Shown here piece by piece: positions 8,274 to 17,886 of a stretch of DNA of 64,000 nt (its first letter is position 1; every line of letters begins with the position of its first letter). The translations under genes and the position numbers were made by a program. Source of the DNA: Mycolicibacterium sp. ND9-15 (GTDB taxonomy: Bacteria; Actinomycetota; Actinomycetes; Mycobacteriales; Mycobacteriaceae); NCBI RefSeq assembly GCF_035918395.1, contig NZ_CP142362.1, positions 4,005,501 to 4,069,500 of the forward strand, in the 5' to 3' direction. The notes under the pieces are model-generated. The model saw nothing but the letters and a program-made list of their open reading frames with translations, was not told where the DNA came from and made no database searches.

Positions 8274-8576
8274 TCAGTCGCTCGCGGGCAGCGGTTTGGC
8301 TTCTTTGAGCGAAAGCGGCGTCGTACCGACGCTCAACGTGCCGGCGCCGGCCTTGGTCACCAGCACCTCGGCGCCGTCGTCGTCGACGTAGCGCTTACCC
8401 ATCGCGTTGCCGTCGGAAAAGCCCGGGTCGAGTTGTGCGCCGTCTGATTTCTCGGCGTCCAGGGGCACCATCGGAACGCCGCCGGCGCGCAGGTCGTCGA
8501 GGCTGTCCGCGCTGCGCACGACGATCACCTGGGTGTCACATACTTGGCTCTGCAGTCGCGTGCCGTTCTTGATCAT
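8274..8576 (-). CDS. Conserved-looking hypothetical protein, 100 residues
   Basis: A soluble, acidic protein with no signal peptide or membrane span. The sequence (VCDTQVIVVRSADSLDDLRA near the N-terminus, KRYVDDDGAEVLVTKAGAG later) looks like a small beta-rich domain, and one Cys near residue 13 could be functional. It sits 13 bp after the FadD gene and 13 bp before the cyclase, so it is expressed with them. I do not recognise the family. An SD-like AAGGAG precedes the ATG on the minus strand. Confidence 0.7.
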   Translation of the reverse strand: MIKNGTRLQSQVCDTQVIVVRSADSLDDLRAGGVPMVPLDAEKSDGAQLDPGFSDGNAMGKRYVDDDGAEVLVTKAGAGTLSVGTTPLSLKEAKPLPASD

Positions 8577-8589
8577 GCTGGGCTCCTTG

Positions 8590-10098
8590 CTAATTGGCGG
8601 CTGTCAACTCCGCGATCAGTTCTCGACGCAGCACCTTGCCGGTCGCGTTGGTCGGCAACTCATCGCGGAACACCACTCGGTCAGGTGTGCGCGACCCGCG
8701 CAACACACGCCGCACGTGCTCGCGCAGTTCGTCGGCGTCCGGGGTGCCCGGGCCGTCTGGAGTGTCGGCGGGCACCACCACCGCGACGATGATCTGACCC
8801 CATTCGGGATCCTCCGGCCCGACCACGGCGCAATCGCGCACCGAGGGGTGTTCGACGAGAACATCCTCGATCTCTGCAGGCGCGATGTTCTCTCCGCCGC
8901 GGATGATCGTGTCGTCGGAGCGGCCGCCGATGAATAGGTAACCGTCCGCGTCGAGCATCGCGATGTCTTTGGTAGGGAACCATCCGTCCTCGTCGAGCAC
9001 CGACCCGATCTCGGTGTAGCGGCCGGACACCTGCTCGCCGCGAACGAACAGCTCACCGGCCTCACCCGGGTCGAGCACCTCGCCGTCGGCATTGCGGATC
9101 TGCACCTCGACACCCGGCACCGGCTGGCCGACGGAACCCAGCCTGCGCTGGATCGCATCGTCGGACGACGCGAGGGCTTCGCGGTGGTCCTCGGGGCCGA
9201 GGACGGCGATCGTCGAACTGGTCTCGGTCAGGCCGTAGGCGTTGACGAACCCGACGTCGGGCAACAATTCGAGTGCCTTGCGCACCAATGGAAGTGGGAC
9301 TTTCGAACCGCCGTAGGCCAGGCTGCGCAGGGTCGACAGCGACGTGTTCTCCGACTCCAGGGCGCTGACGATGCGGTCCAGCATGGTGGGCACGACCGTC
9401 GCCGACGTCACGCCCTCGTCCCGCACCAGCCGGATCCATTCTCTGGCGTCGAACTGCGGCAGGTACACCATCTTCCGGCCGGCGTACAGATTGGACAGCG
9501 CCGCGCTGACACCCGCGATGTGATACGGCGGCACACAGATCAGTGCTGCGTCGCCGGGTTCCGCGGAGTCGAACTCCACGGTTCCGGTGATGTAGCTGGT
9601 GAGGTTGTTGTGCGTCAGCTCAACGGCTTTGGGGCGTGATGTCGTTCCCGAGGTGAACAGCACGACGCCGACATCCTCGGGGTCTGGGAATGCTGGGACA
9701 TCGGGGCCGGGCTCGCCAGTCTGCGCGGCGTCGAGGAACTCCTCGGGGCTCATCACCAGTTTGCCCGCACCCGCGACCATGTCGCGATACTCGGCGTCGG
9801 CGACGACGAGCGGCTGGGGGAGACGATCGATGAGTTCCCGCAGACCGTCGGCGCTGAGCCGGTAGTTCAGCGGCGTCACTGGGACCCCGGCCCGGGCCGA
9901 CGAGAACAGCAGCAACGGCAGCATCGCGCCGCCCATGCCGACGTAGGCGACGTGCGACGCGCCAGAGGCGGCGATGACGCCCGCCCCGCGGTCGGCGAGC
10001 GTGCTCAACTCACCTGTGGTCAGCCGCAATTGGCCAGACACCACGGCCGTGCGATCCGGATTGCTCGAGGCCATCTCGAGCAGCAGTGAGATGCTCAT
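8590..10098 (-). CDS. Acyl-CoA ligase / FadD-type AMP-forming synthetase
   Basis: A 502-residue adenylate-forming enzyme that activates a carboxylate with ATP and CoA. Motifs appear in order: FTSGTTSRPKAVELTHNN (P-loop), YGLTETSS, GWFPTKDIAMLDADGYL, GGRSDDTIIRGGENIAPAEI, and the C-terminal lysine in PTNATGKVLRREL. The substrate cannot be read from sequence. Its start overlaps the SDR stop by ATGA. The shared promoter carries a GAGAAT-type operator. Confidence 0.9.
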   Translation of the reverse strand: MSISLLLEMASSNPDRTAVVSGQLRLTTGELSTLADRGAGVIAASGASHVAYVGMGGAMLPLLLFSSARAGVPVTPLNYRLSADGLRELIDRLPQPLVVADAEYRDMVAGAGKLVMSPEEFLDAAQTGEPGPDVPAFPDPEDVGVVLFTSGTTSRPKAVELTHNNLTSYITGTVEFDSAEPGDAALICVPPYHIAGVSAALSNLYAGRKMVYLPQFDAREWIRLVRDEGVTSATVVPTMLDRIVSALESENTSLSTLRSLAYGGSKVPLPLVRKALELLPDVGFVNAYGLTETSSTIAVLGPEDHREALASSDDAIQRRLGSVGQPVPGVEVQIRNADGEVLDPGEAGELFVRGEQVSGRYTEIGSVLDEDGWFPTKDIAMLDADGYLFIGGRSDDTIIRGGENIAPAEIEDVLVEHPSVRDCAVVGPEDPEWGQIIVAVVVPADTPDGPGTPDADELREHVRRVLRGSRTPDRVVFRDELPTNATGKVLRRELIAELTAAN

Positions 10099-10943
10099 GA
10101 CTTGTCGACGAAGATATCAAGGATGGGATTGTCGCCTCCCCCGTAGCGGGACAGGTCCGTCACGCCGGATTCGGCGAGTAGTTCGGAGTCGATGAAGCAC
10201 TTGCCGTTCACGTCGGCCGGGGGACGAGACAGGATCAGCGCGGCCGCGTCACCCATGATCTGCGGATCGCGGGACCGGTCGAGCATCTCCTGGAAGTTGG
10301 GAGCGTTCGCCACCGCGGACGTGGCGATGTAGGTCTCGGGCCACAGGCAACTGAAGCCGATGCCCGCATCCGCGTACTCTGCCGCCCACCCCAGCGAGAG
10401 CAGTGTCATCCCGTACTTCGACAGCGTGTAGGAGGGGTGGGCGCCCAGCCAGCGCGGGTTCATGTTCAGCGGCGGCGCCAGCGTGATCACGTGCGCGTCC
10501 GTGGACTGGCGCAGGTATGGCAGCGCGGCCCTGGTGAGCAGGAACGTGCCGCGCACGTTGATGTCCATCATCAGGTCGAACTTCTTGGCGGCCAGTTGCT
10601 CGGTCGGCTCGGTGGCGATGGCGCTGGCGTTGTTGACGACGATGTCGACGCCGCCGAAGCGCTCGACGGCCGCGTCGACCGCGCGCTGCACATCCTCTTC
10701 TCTGCGCACGTCGCCGACCACCGCGATAGCCTTCCCGCCGCCCCGCCCGGAACCCTTGACGCCGGCGGCCTCGACCTCCGCGACGGCGGTGTGCACGGTG
10801 CCGGGCAACCTGGGGTGCGGTTCGGCCGTTTTGGCCAGCAGCACCACGTTGGCACCGCGCTGGGCCGCAGCCAGCGCGATCGCCAGACCGATACCGCGAC
10901 TGCCGCCGGAGACGACGAGCGTGCGGTCAGTCAAGGCGGACAT
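10095..10943 (-). CDS. SDR oxidoreductase, HSDL2-like
   Basis: A 282-residue short-chain dehydrogenase with SGGSRGIGLA cofactor loop, VNNASAIA, and a YTLSK active site (Tyr-x3-Lys). The long insertion after the second strand (about residues 45-65) and the PRWLGAHPSY region are typical of HSDL2-like enzymes linked to peroxisomal-type lipid metabolism. It is the first gene of a five-gene minus-strand operon and diverges from the mutase operon. Confidence 0.88.
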   Translation of the reverse strand: MSALTDRTLVVSGGSRGIGLAIALAAAQRGANVVLLAKTAEPHPRLPGTVHTAVAEVEAAGVKGSGRGGGKAIAVVGDVRREEDVQRAVDAAVERFGGVDIVVNNASAIATEPTEQLAAKKFDLMMDINVRGTFLLTRAALPYLRQSTDAHVITLAPPLNMNPRWLGAHPSYTLSKYGMTLLSLGWAAEYADAGIGFSCLWPETYIATSAVANAPNFQEMLDRSRDPQIMGDAAALILSRPPADVNGKCFIDSELLAESGVTDLSRYGGGDNPILDIFVDKS

Positions 10944-11005
10944 AGACCTTCCTTTCGCTGCGACCTGCGTCGTCCCACGATGCTAGCCGACAACATCACG
11001 TGATC

Positions 11006-11033
11006 GGTATTGTCGTTCTCATTTTATGCAAGT
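11006..11033 (+). promoter_or_regulatory. Operator/promoter copy 1, GAGAAT-type half site
   Basis: The 28-bp sequence begins GGTATTGTCGTTCTCATT and matches the copy at 11115-11142 at 25 of 28 positions. The right half GTTCTC fits the operator consensus and the left half is degenerate. It lies 63 bp upstream of the SDR start and 122 bp upstream of the mutase start, so it may serve either gene. Confidence 0.55.
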
Positions 11034-11114
11034 GCCATAATCGCTGTGTACCGCGCCTTCAGCGCCTCTGGCCCCCAGCGTACGCCCGGTACTCCCGGCG
11101 CGTTTCCGCCGTGC

Positions 11115-11147
11115 GGTATTGGCATTCTCATTTTTTGCAAGTACGTT
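11115..11147 (+). promoter_or_regulatory. Promoter with embedded operator, copy 2, probably leaderless
   Basis: A TTGGCA -35 box (11119-11124) and TACGTT -10 box (11142-11147) are 17 bp apart. The ATTCTC operator half overlaps the -35 and spacer. The expected start point is about 7-8 bp after the -10 box, at or next to the ATG at 11155, so the mutase mRNA may be leaderless as is common in mycobacteria. Repressor binding here would occlude RNA polymerase. Confidence 0.55.
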
Positions 11148-11154
11148 ATCCGTG

Positions 11155-12731
<1,577 letters not shown>

Positions 12732-12732
<1 letters not shown>

Positions 12733-13148
12733 TGGCGGATTCCGCTCCCGCCGCGCCGGTCCGCGTGCTTGTCGCCAAGCCCGGCCTCGACGGGCACGAC
12801 CGCGGCGCCAAGATCGTGGCACGGACGCTGCGCGACGCCGGCTTCGAGGTGATCTACACCGGTATCCGGCAGCGCATCGAGGACATCGTGTCGATAGCCT
12901 TGCAGGAAGACGTTGCGCTGGTGGGTCTTTCGATTCTGTCGGGCGCACACGTGGCGCTCACGACGCGCACCGTGGAAGCCCTGCGCAAGGCCGACGCCGG
13001 CGACATCGCGGTCGTGGTGGGGGGAACCATCCCGCAGAGCGATGTGCCCAAGTTGCTGTCGGCGGGTGCGGCCGCCGTGTTCCCGACGGGCACTCCACTG
13101 GACACGCTGGTGGACGAGGTGCGCAAGCTGACGGGGATCGTTCAGTGA
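12732..13148 (+). CDS. B12-dependent acyl-CoA mutase, small cobalamin-binding subunit
   Basis: This 138-residue flavodoxin-like domain binds cobalamin base-off. The DxHxxG signature is present as GLDGHDRGAK, followed by LSILSGAH and VVVGGTIP. Start and upstream stop overlap (TGATG), so the two subunits are coupled. A MeaB-type G protein that loads and protects such mutases is encoded at 21941-22828. Confidence 0.92.
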
Positions 13149-13155
13149 CGTACTC

Positions 13156-13215
13156 GCCGAGTGTGAATTGTGGGCGACTTTTCCGAGCTTTTTTCGCCAA
13201 GGATTCACACTCGGC
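13156..13215. repeat. Inverted repeat hairpin between mutase and LLM genes
   Basis: Perfect 13-bp arms GCCGAGTGTGAAT (13156-13168) and their complement (13203-13215) flank a 34-base loop that holds a second small stem (GGCGA/TCGCC). It could act as an attenuator or mRNA-processing hairpin within the operon, or be a small palindromic repeat of the type also seen at 27584, 46977 and 49126. Confidence 0.6.
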
Positions 13216-13241
13216 GCTGGACTCTCGGAGGATGAACTGAC

Positions 13242-14198
13242 ATGCGCCTTGGCGTGATGATCGGGGCCGAGCGCGGCGATATGGCCCGCAAGGTCGACAA
13301 GCTGGTCTCCGATATCGAGTGGGCCGAATCGGCGGGTATGGACACCGCGTGGATGCCTCAGGTGCCCAACGATTTCGACTGTTTGACCATGGTGGCGCTG
13401 ATGGCGGCGCACACCTCGAGGATCGAACTCGGCACCGCGGTGGTTCCGCTGCAGGCGCAACACCCGATCGCGCTTGCGCGTCAGGCGTTGTCGGTGCACG
13501 CAGTGGCCGGTGGACGGTTGGCGCTGGGTGTGGGGCCGTCGCACCACTGGATAGTGCGGGACATGCTCGGCATCCCCTATGAGAAGCCGGCCGCCTACAC
13601 CCGCGACTACCTCGAGGTGCTGAACAAGGCGCTGGCCGGACCCGGCGATGTGGATGTCGAAAACGACACCTTCACGGTGCATAATCCGACGGTGCTGGGC
13701 GCGCAGAACCCGTTGCCGGTGCTGGTCGCCGCGCTGGGGCCGGTGATGCTGCAGATCGCCGGCGAGCGCGCGGACGGAACCGTGCTGTGGATGGCCGACG
13801 AGAAGGCGATCGGCGAGCACATCGCGCCGAAGATCAACAAGGCCGCCGCGGAGGCCGGCAGGCCCGCTCCGCGCATCGTGGCGGGGATTCCGGTGTGCCT
13901 GTGCGCGAACTCGGAGATCGAGACGGCCAAGGAGCGGGCGAATCGCATTCTCGCCGAGGCCGAGACGTCGCCGAACTACCAGCGGCTGCTGGACCGCGGT
14001 GACGCGCGCGATGTCGGCGACCTGTGCGCCGCCGGGGACAGTGAACAGATTCTGCGGCGATTCCGAAAATTCGCCGACGCGGGCGTCACGGATCTGTCCG
14101 TTCGGCTGTTGCCGATCGGCGACAATCGCGACGAACTGATCGCGTCGAAATACCGGACGCGCGAGGTGATCGCGGAGTTGGCCAAGGCCGTGCGGTGA
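13242..14198 (+). CDS. LLM-class oxidoreductase, probably F420-dependent
   Basis: A 318-residue luciferase-like TIM barrel. The N-terminus (RLGVMIGAERGDMARKVDKL), the LGTAVVPLQAQHP strand and the LALGVGPSHHW motif fit the mycobacterial F420-dependent LLM group. Such enzymes carry out hydride transfer to or from alcohols, ketones or enoyl groups. Two good upstream purine stretches (TCTCGGAGGATG) supply the ribosome site. Its stop overlaps the CoA-transferase GTG, so it is translated with it. Confidence 0.82.
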   Translation: MRLGVMIGAERGDMARKVDKLVSDIEWAESAGMDTAWMPQVPNDFDCLTMVALMAAHTSRIELGTAVVPLQAQHPIALARQALSVHAVAGGRLALGVGPSHHWIVRDMLGIPYEKPAAYTRDYLEVLNKALAGPGDVDVENDTFTVHNPTVLGAQNPLPVLVAALGPVMLQIAGERADGTVLWMADEKAIGEHIAPKINKAAAEAGRPAPRIVAGIPVCLCANSEIETAKERANRILAEAETSPNYQRLLDRGDARDVGDLCAAGDSEQILRRFRKFADAGVTDLSVRLLPIGDNRDELIASKYRTREVIAELAKAVR

Positions 14199-15277
14199 CG
14201 GGCGCGGGCCCGCTGGACCCGATTAGCGGCCCGCCGCTGGCAGGTATCCGGATCATCGAGGTCGGCGTGATGCTGGCCGGCCCGTACGCCACCATGCTGC
14301 TGGCCGACCTCGGGGCGGAGGTCATCAAGATCGAACCGCCGGGCGGTGAGATCTCGCGTCAGGTCGGCGACAGCTACTTCGCCAGCCTCAACCGCAACAA
14401 GCAGAGCGTCGTGCTCGACCTGCGTTCGGATACCGGGCGACAGCGACTGGGCGAGCTCGTCGCGGAATCCCATGCGCTTCTGGTGAACATGAAGCCGTCG
14501 GCGATCAAGAAGCTCGGCCTGACCTACGAAGCGCTCCGGCAGTTCAACGAGAGCATCGTCTGCGTGGCGATGACCGGCTTCGGGCTCGAGGGCGGCGACG
14601 ATCCCGCGTTCGACTACGTCATCCAGGCCGCGACCGGGGTGGCGGCGATGACGGGTCATCCGGATGAGCCGCCGACGCTGCCGGGGTACTCGTCGGCCGA
14701 CAACTCGACCGGCCTGGCCGCGGCGCTGGGGCTGCTGGCACAGATCGTGTCGGGCCGCGGCGGTCAGGTCGATGTGTCCCTGCGGGACGTGATGCTTTCG
14801 CAGCTGAACTACCGCGCCTCGGCGTACCTCAACGACGGCGCGGCGCCGCTGCGCTACCCGTATGGGGCGCACTCGTATTACGTTCCGGCGCAACTGTTCG
14901 CCACCGCGGACGGTTATCTCGCGCTGTTCATCACGCATGACGCGTTCTGGCGGGCGTTCTCGGCCGAAGCGGGCATCGAGGGCTTTCCGACGATGGCCGA
15001 ACGCGCTGCGAAGCGCGACGAGGTGCTGTCGGTCGTGGCCGCCGCGCTGGCCACCGACACCGCTGCGAGTTGGGAGTCGCGACTCCGCCCGCTCGGCATT
15101 CCTGTCGCCGCGGTGCGCACGTTGCCGGAGGCGTTGGAGCAGACGCCTGAAGTGATCGTCACCGCAGGCGATTTCCGGTTGGTGCGCAGTCCGATCCAGA
15201 TCGTCGGTTACGAACCGGAGTATCGGCCCGCGCCGCATGTCGACGAGCACGGCGACATCTCGGCTCAGTCGTCGTAG
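14195..15277 (+). CDS. CaiB/BaiF (class III) CoA transferase
   Basis: A 360-residue family III CoA transferase, which moves CoA between carboxylic acids through an aspartyl-CoA thioester. The N-terminal IRIIEVGVMLAGPYATMLLADLGA and LDLRSDTGR are typical. The catalytic aspartate is visible in VDVSLRDVMLSQL. GTG start at 14195 overlaps the LLM stop. It converges with, and overlaps by 13 bp, the ferredoxin gene. Confidence 0.9.
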   Translation: MTGAGPLDPISGPPLAGIRIIEVGVMLAGPYATMLLADLGAEVIKIEPPGGEISRQVGDSYFASLNRNKQSVVLDLRSDTGRQRLGELVAESHALLVNMKPSAIKKLGLTYEALRQFNESIVCVAMTGFGLEGGDDPAFDYVIQAATGVAAMTGHPDEPPTLPGYSSADNSTGLAAALGLLAQIVSGRGGQVDVSLRDVMLSQLNYRASAYLNDGAAPLRYPYGAHSYYVPAQLFATADGYLALFITHDAFWRAFSAEAGIEGFPTMAERAAKRDEVLSVVAAALATDTAASWESRLRPLGIPVAAVRTLPEALEQTPEVIVTAGDFRLVRSPIQIVGYEPEYRPAPHVDEHGDISAQSS

Positions 15278-15582
15278 GTCACGCTGACGGTGTCGGTTTC
15301 TGGAACCGCTTGGCAGGTGAGGATGTATCCCTCGTCGACCTCGTCCGGATCGAGTGCGTCGTTGACGCGCATGGTCGCGCGCCCCTCGGTGATCTTGGCC
15401 ATGCAGGTTCCGCAGTTACCTGCTTCGCATGAAAATGGCGGCGACAATCCGGCGCGTCGGGCGCTCTCCAACACTGTCTCGTTGGAGACTTGGGGCACCG
15501 ATACCTTCTTGCGGTCGAACACGATCGTCACCTGTCCGCCGCCCTGTGTCGGCTGGTCAGGCATCGGATCCGCCGTCATCAA
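15265..15582 (-). CDS. [2Fe-2S] plant-type ferredoxin
   Basis: A 105-residue electron carrier with the plant-type cluster motif CEAGNCGTC and a fourth Cys in ILTCQAVP. It could feed a P450, Rieske oxygenase or desaturase in the regulon, though no dedicated reductase is seen nearby. It is a single gene divergent from the FadD operon, sharing the promoter region that contains two operator-like sites. Confidence 0.92.
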   Translation of the reverse strand: MMTADPMPDQPTQGGGQVTIVFDRKKVSVPQVSNETVLESARRAGLSPPFSCEAGNCGTCMAKITEGRATMRVNDALDPDEVDEGYILTCQAVPETDTVSVTYDD

Positions 15583-15614
15583 ACCCTCTCCCGGGACATA
15601 GATTCTAACTGGAT

Positions 15615-15650
15615 GAGAACATCATTCTCGCTAAATGATACGCTATTCTC
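15615..15650. promoter_or_regulatory. GAGAAT-type operator pair between ferredoxin and FadD
   Basis: GAGAAC-ATC-ATTCTC at 15615-15629 fits the palindromic consensus with one mismatch. A second ATTCTC half site at 15645-15650 has a poor left partner. The pair occupies the middle of the 109-bp divergent gap, so both directions could be repressed. Confidence 0.6.
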
Positions 15651-15691
15651 AATGCGATCCGTGGCCCGGTAGGCACTAGTGAGGACAGGGT

Positions 15692-17089
15692 GTGAGTGAG
15701 CCGATCGCGCTGGCCTTCGAGCAGCGTGAGTACACGCTGTCGCAACTCGATGCGCTGAGTGCCGGGATGGCCGCCGCCCTGGACCGCCGCGGGGTGCGGG
15801 CGGGGGACCGGGTCGCGTTGATGGCGTCCAATCGTCCCGAGTTCGTCGTCGCGCTGCGCGCCGTCTGGCACCTGGGCGCATCGGCGGTGCTGCTGAGCCC
15901 GGCGTGGAAGCGCGCCGAGGTCGAGCACGCGCTGGCACTGACCCGACCGGCGCACGCCGTCGGGGACCATCCCGTGCTCGCCGATCTCATGCCCATGTTG
16001 TCGCTCGACGAACCGATCGACCCGGCCCGACGGAACCTCGATGCGTTCGACCCGCAAGCCGATGCTTTGTTCGTTTTCAGTTCCGGCACCACCGGTATGC
16101 CGAAGGCCGTGCGTCACACGCATGCATCGTTGGCCGTTGCGGTGCGGCACTGGCGTGATGCGCTGCAGCTGTCCCCGTCCGACCGCATGCAGATCATGAC
16201 GCCGCCCTCCCACATCCTGGGCCTGCTCAATATCGTGATGGCGCTCGAGACGGGCACCTGGCTGCGACTGCATCGACGCTTCGACATCGAGCTCATGTTG
16301 CGACACATCGAGAGCGATGGCATCACGATCGAGATGGCGGTGGCACCAATCGCTTTGGCGCTGGCGGCGTATCCGGACCTCGAGTCCTATGACCTGTCGT
16401 CGCTGCGCTACATCATGTGGTGCGCGACGCCTGTCACCGAGAGCGTCGCGGAGGCCGTCACCGGCAGAACCGGTATCACGTGGGTGACCGCGTACGGGGC
16501 AAGCGAGTTGCCGGTCATCTCCTGCAACGATCTCGACGGCGGGCATCTGGACACCGTGGGCCGAGCCGTTCGCGGCGTCAGCGTGCGGGTGGTGTCGTTG
16601 GACGGCGGCGGTGTTCTGGATGCGGGCGAGGTCGGCGAAATCCAGGTGCGGTCGGACTCGGCGATGGCGGGCTATCTTCCGGAGTCGGCGACGGTTGGCG
16701 CCTTCGACGACGGGTGGTACCGCACCGGCGATGTGGGCGTACTGGACGACGACGGGCGGCTCCGGATCACCGACCGGTCGAAGGAGATGATCAAAGTGCG
16801 TGGCTTCCAGGTCGCGCCCGCGGAGATCGAGGCGGTGCTGCACGGGCATCCCGGCGTCGATGACTGCGCGGTTTTTGGTGTGCCGGATGCGATCGACGGC
16901 GAGGCGATCGTCGCCGCGGTGACGACGAATGCGCCGGTACCCGGGGAGGAGTTGGCGTCGCTGGTCGGGGATCGACTTGCATCGTACAAGCGGCCGAGCC
17001 GGGTGGTCGTCGTGCCCGAGATCCCGCGGCTGCCGTCGGGAAAGGTATTGCGTCGAGTGCTGAAGGAGCGTCTGTGGACGTCCGTCTGA
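15692..17089 (+). CDS. Acyl-CoA synthetase (FadD-like), short form
   Basis: A 465-residue AMP-forming ligase. It carries VFSSGTTGMPKAVRHTH, TAYGASELP, GWYRTGDVGVLDDDGRL, ITDRSKEMIKVRGFQVAPAE and the catalytic lysine in LPSGKVLRR. It is shorter than usual at the N-terminus. It starts with GTG, and its end overlaps the next gene by 16 bp. It heads a four-gene FadD-FadE-FadE-crotonase operon, so it probably activates the acid that is then dehydrogenated and hydrated. Confidence 0.9.
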   Translation: MSEPIALAFEQREYTLSQLDALSAGMAAALDRRGVRAGDRVALMASNRPEFVVALRAVWHLGASAVLLSPAWKRAEVEHALALTRPAHAVGDHPVLADLMPMLSLDEPIDPARRNLDAFDPQADALFVFSSGTTGMPKAVRHTHASLAVAVRHWRDALQLSPSDRMQIMTPPSHILGLLNIVMALETGTWLRLHRRFDIELMLRHIESDGITIEMAVAPIALALAAYPDLESYDLSSLRYIMWCATPVTESVAEAVTGRTGITWVTAYGASELPVISCNDLDGGHLDTVGRAVRGVSVRVVSLDGGGVLDAGEVGEIQVRSDSAMAGYLPESATVGAFDDGWYRTGDVGVLDDDGRLRITDRSKEMIKVRGFQVAPAEIEAVLHGHPGVDDCAVFGVPDAIDGEAIVAAVTTNAPVPGEELASLVGDRLASYKRPSRVVVVPEIPRLPSGKVLRRVLKERLWTSV

Positions 17090-17886
17090 CCAGTGAACAG
17101 CAACAGTTGCGCTCGGCCGCCGCGAGCCTCGCCGACGACCTGGGTCCGGGATCGGTGGCCGACCTCGACGATGCGAACCGTATCGCCAGGTTGGAGAAAG
17201 CGGTGGACGCCACGGGCTTTCGCACGCTGCGCTCGGATGGCGCGTCGGGTGTGGAAGTGGCGATCGTGGCCGAGGAGTTCGCCCGGGGGCTGGTCGATGT
17301 GCCCTTCATCGGGCCGGTGCTCGCCGACGACCTGCGGGTGCGCTCCGGGCGGGAACCCGCTGGAGCGGGGCCGCGGGAGTCGGTCGATCTGACGAACAGC
17401 CTTGCCGGCGTGGTGGAGTCACCCGGTGAGCTCGGTGAACTTTCGGAGGAGGGTGCCGACAGGTGGCGCGCATTGGCGCTGACGGTCACGTGTGCCGACC
17501 TGGTCGGGGCGGCCCGTGGGGCGCACACGTTGGCCGTCGAATACGCCAAGGTGCGTGCGCAGTACGGCGCGACGATCGGGTCGTATCAAGCGGTCGGCCA
17601 TCTGCTGGCCGAGAGCCTGGCGCTCATCGAGGGTTCCGTGAGCGTGGCGCGGCACGCCGCCTGGGCGGTCGACGAGTTGCCGGTGGCCGAGGCGATCGAG
17701 GCGGCGCGCGTAGCCAAGATCTACTGTGCGCGAGCCGCTCTGACCGTCTGCGAGACATCGATACAGGTGCACGGTGGCATCGGCAACACCTGGGAGTGCC
17801 TGGCGCATGTGTACCTGCGTCGGGTGCTGGCCGCCACCGAGACGTGGCCCGTGAAGCTGGAGGAGCTGTCCATTGGACTTTCGTGA
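17074..17886 (+). CDS. Short acyl-CoA dehydrogenase-like subunit, middle domain reduced
   Basis: At 270 residues this is well below the usual 380-400. N-terminal helices (LTSEQQQLRSAAASLADD) and the C-terminal helical domain (VGAARGAHTLAVEYAKVRAQYG, TSIQVHGGIGNTWECLAH) are present, while most of the beta domain is missing. This fits the minor subunit of mycobacterial alpha2beta2 FadE heterotetramers that act on steroid or bulky acyl-CoAs. The next gene encodes the probable partner. It is coupled by overlaps on both sides. Confidence 0.85.
   Translation: MDVRLTSEQQQLRSAAASLADDLGPGSVADLDDANRIARLEKAVDATGFRTLRSDGASGVEVAIVAEEFARGLVDVPFIGPVLADDLRVRSGREPAGAGPRESVDLTNSLAGVVESPGELGELSEEGADRWRALALTVTCADLVGAARGAHTLAVEYAKVRAQYGATIGSYQAVGHLLAESLALIEGSVSVARHAAWAVDELPVAEAIEAARVAKIYCARAALTVCETSIQVHGGIGNTWECLAHVYLRRVLAATETWPVKLEELSIGLS

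Noticed and set aside
15636..15650. Second full palindrome of the GAGAAT type
   Set aside because: Only the right half ATTCTC fits; the left half TGATAC matches one of six. Kept as a half site only.
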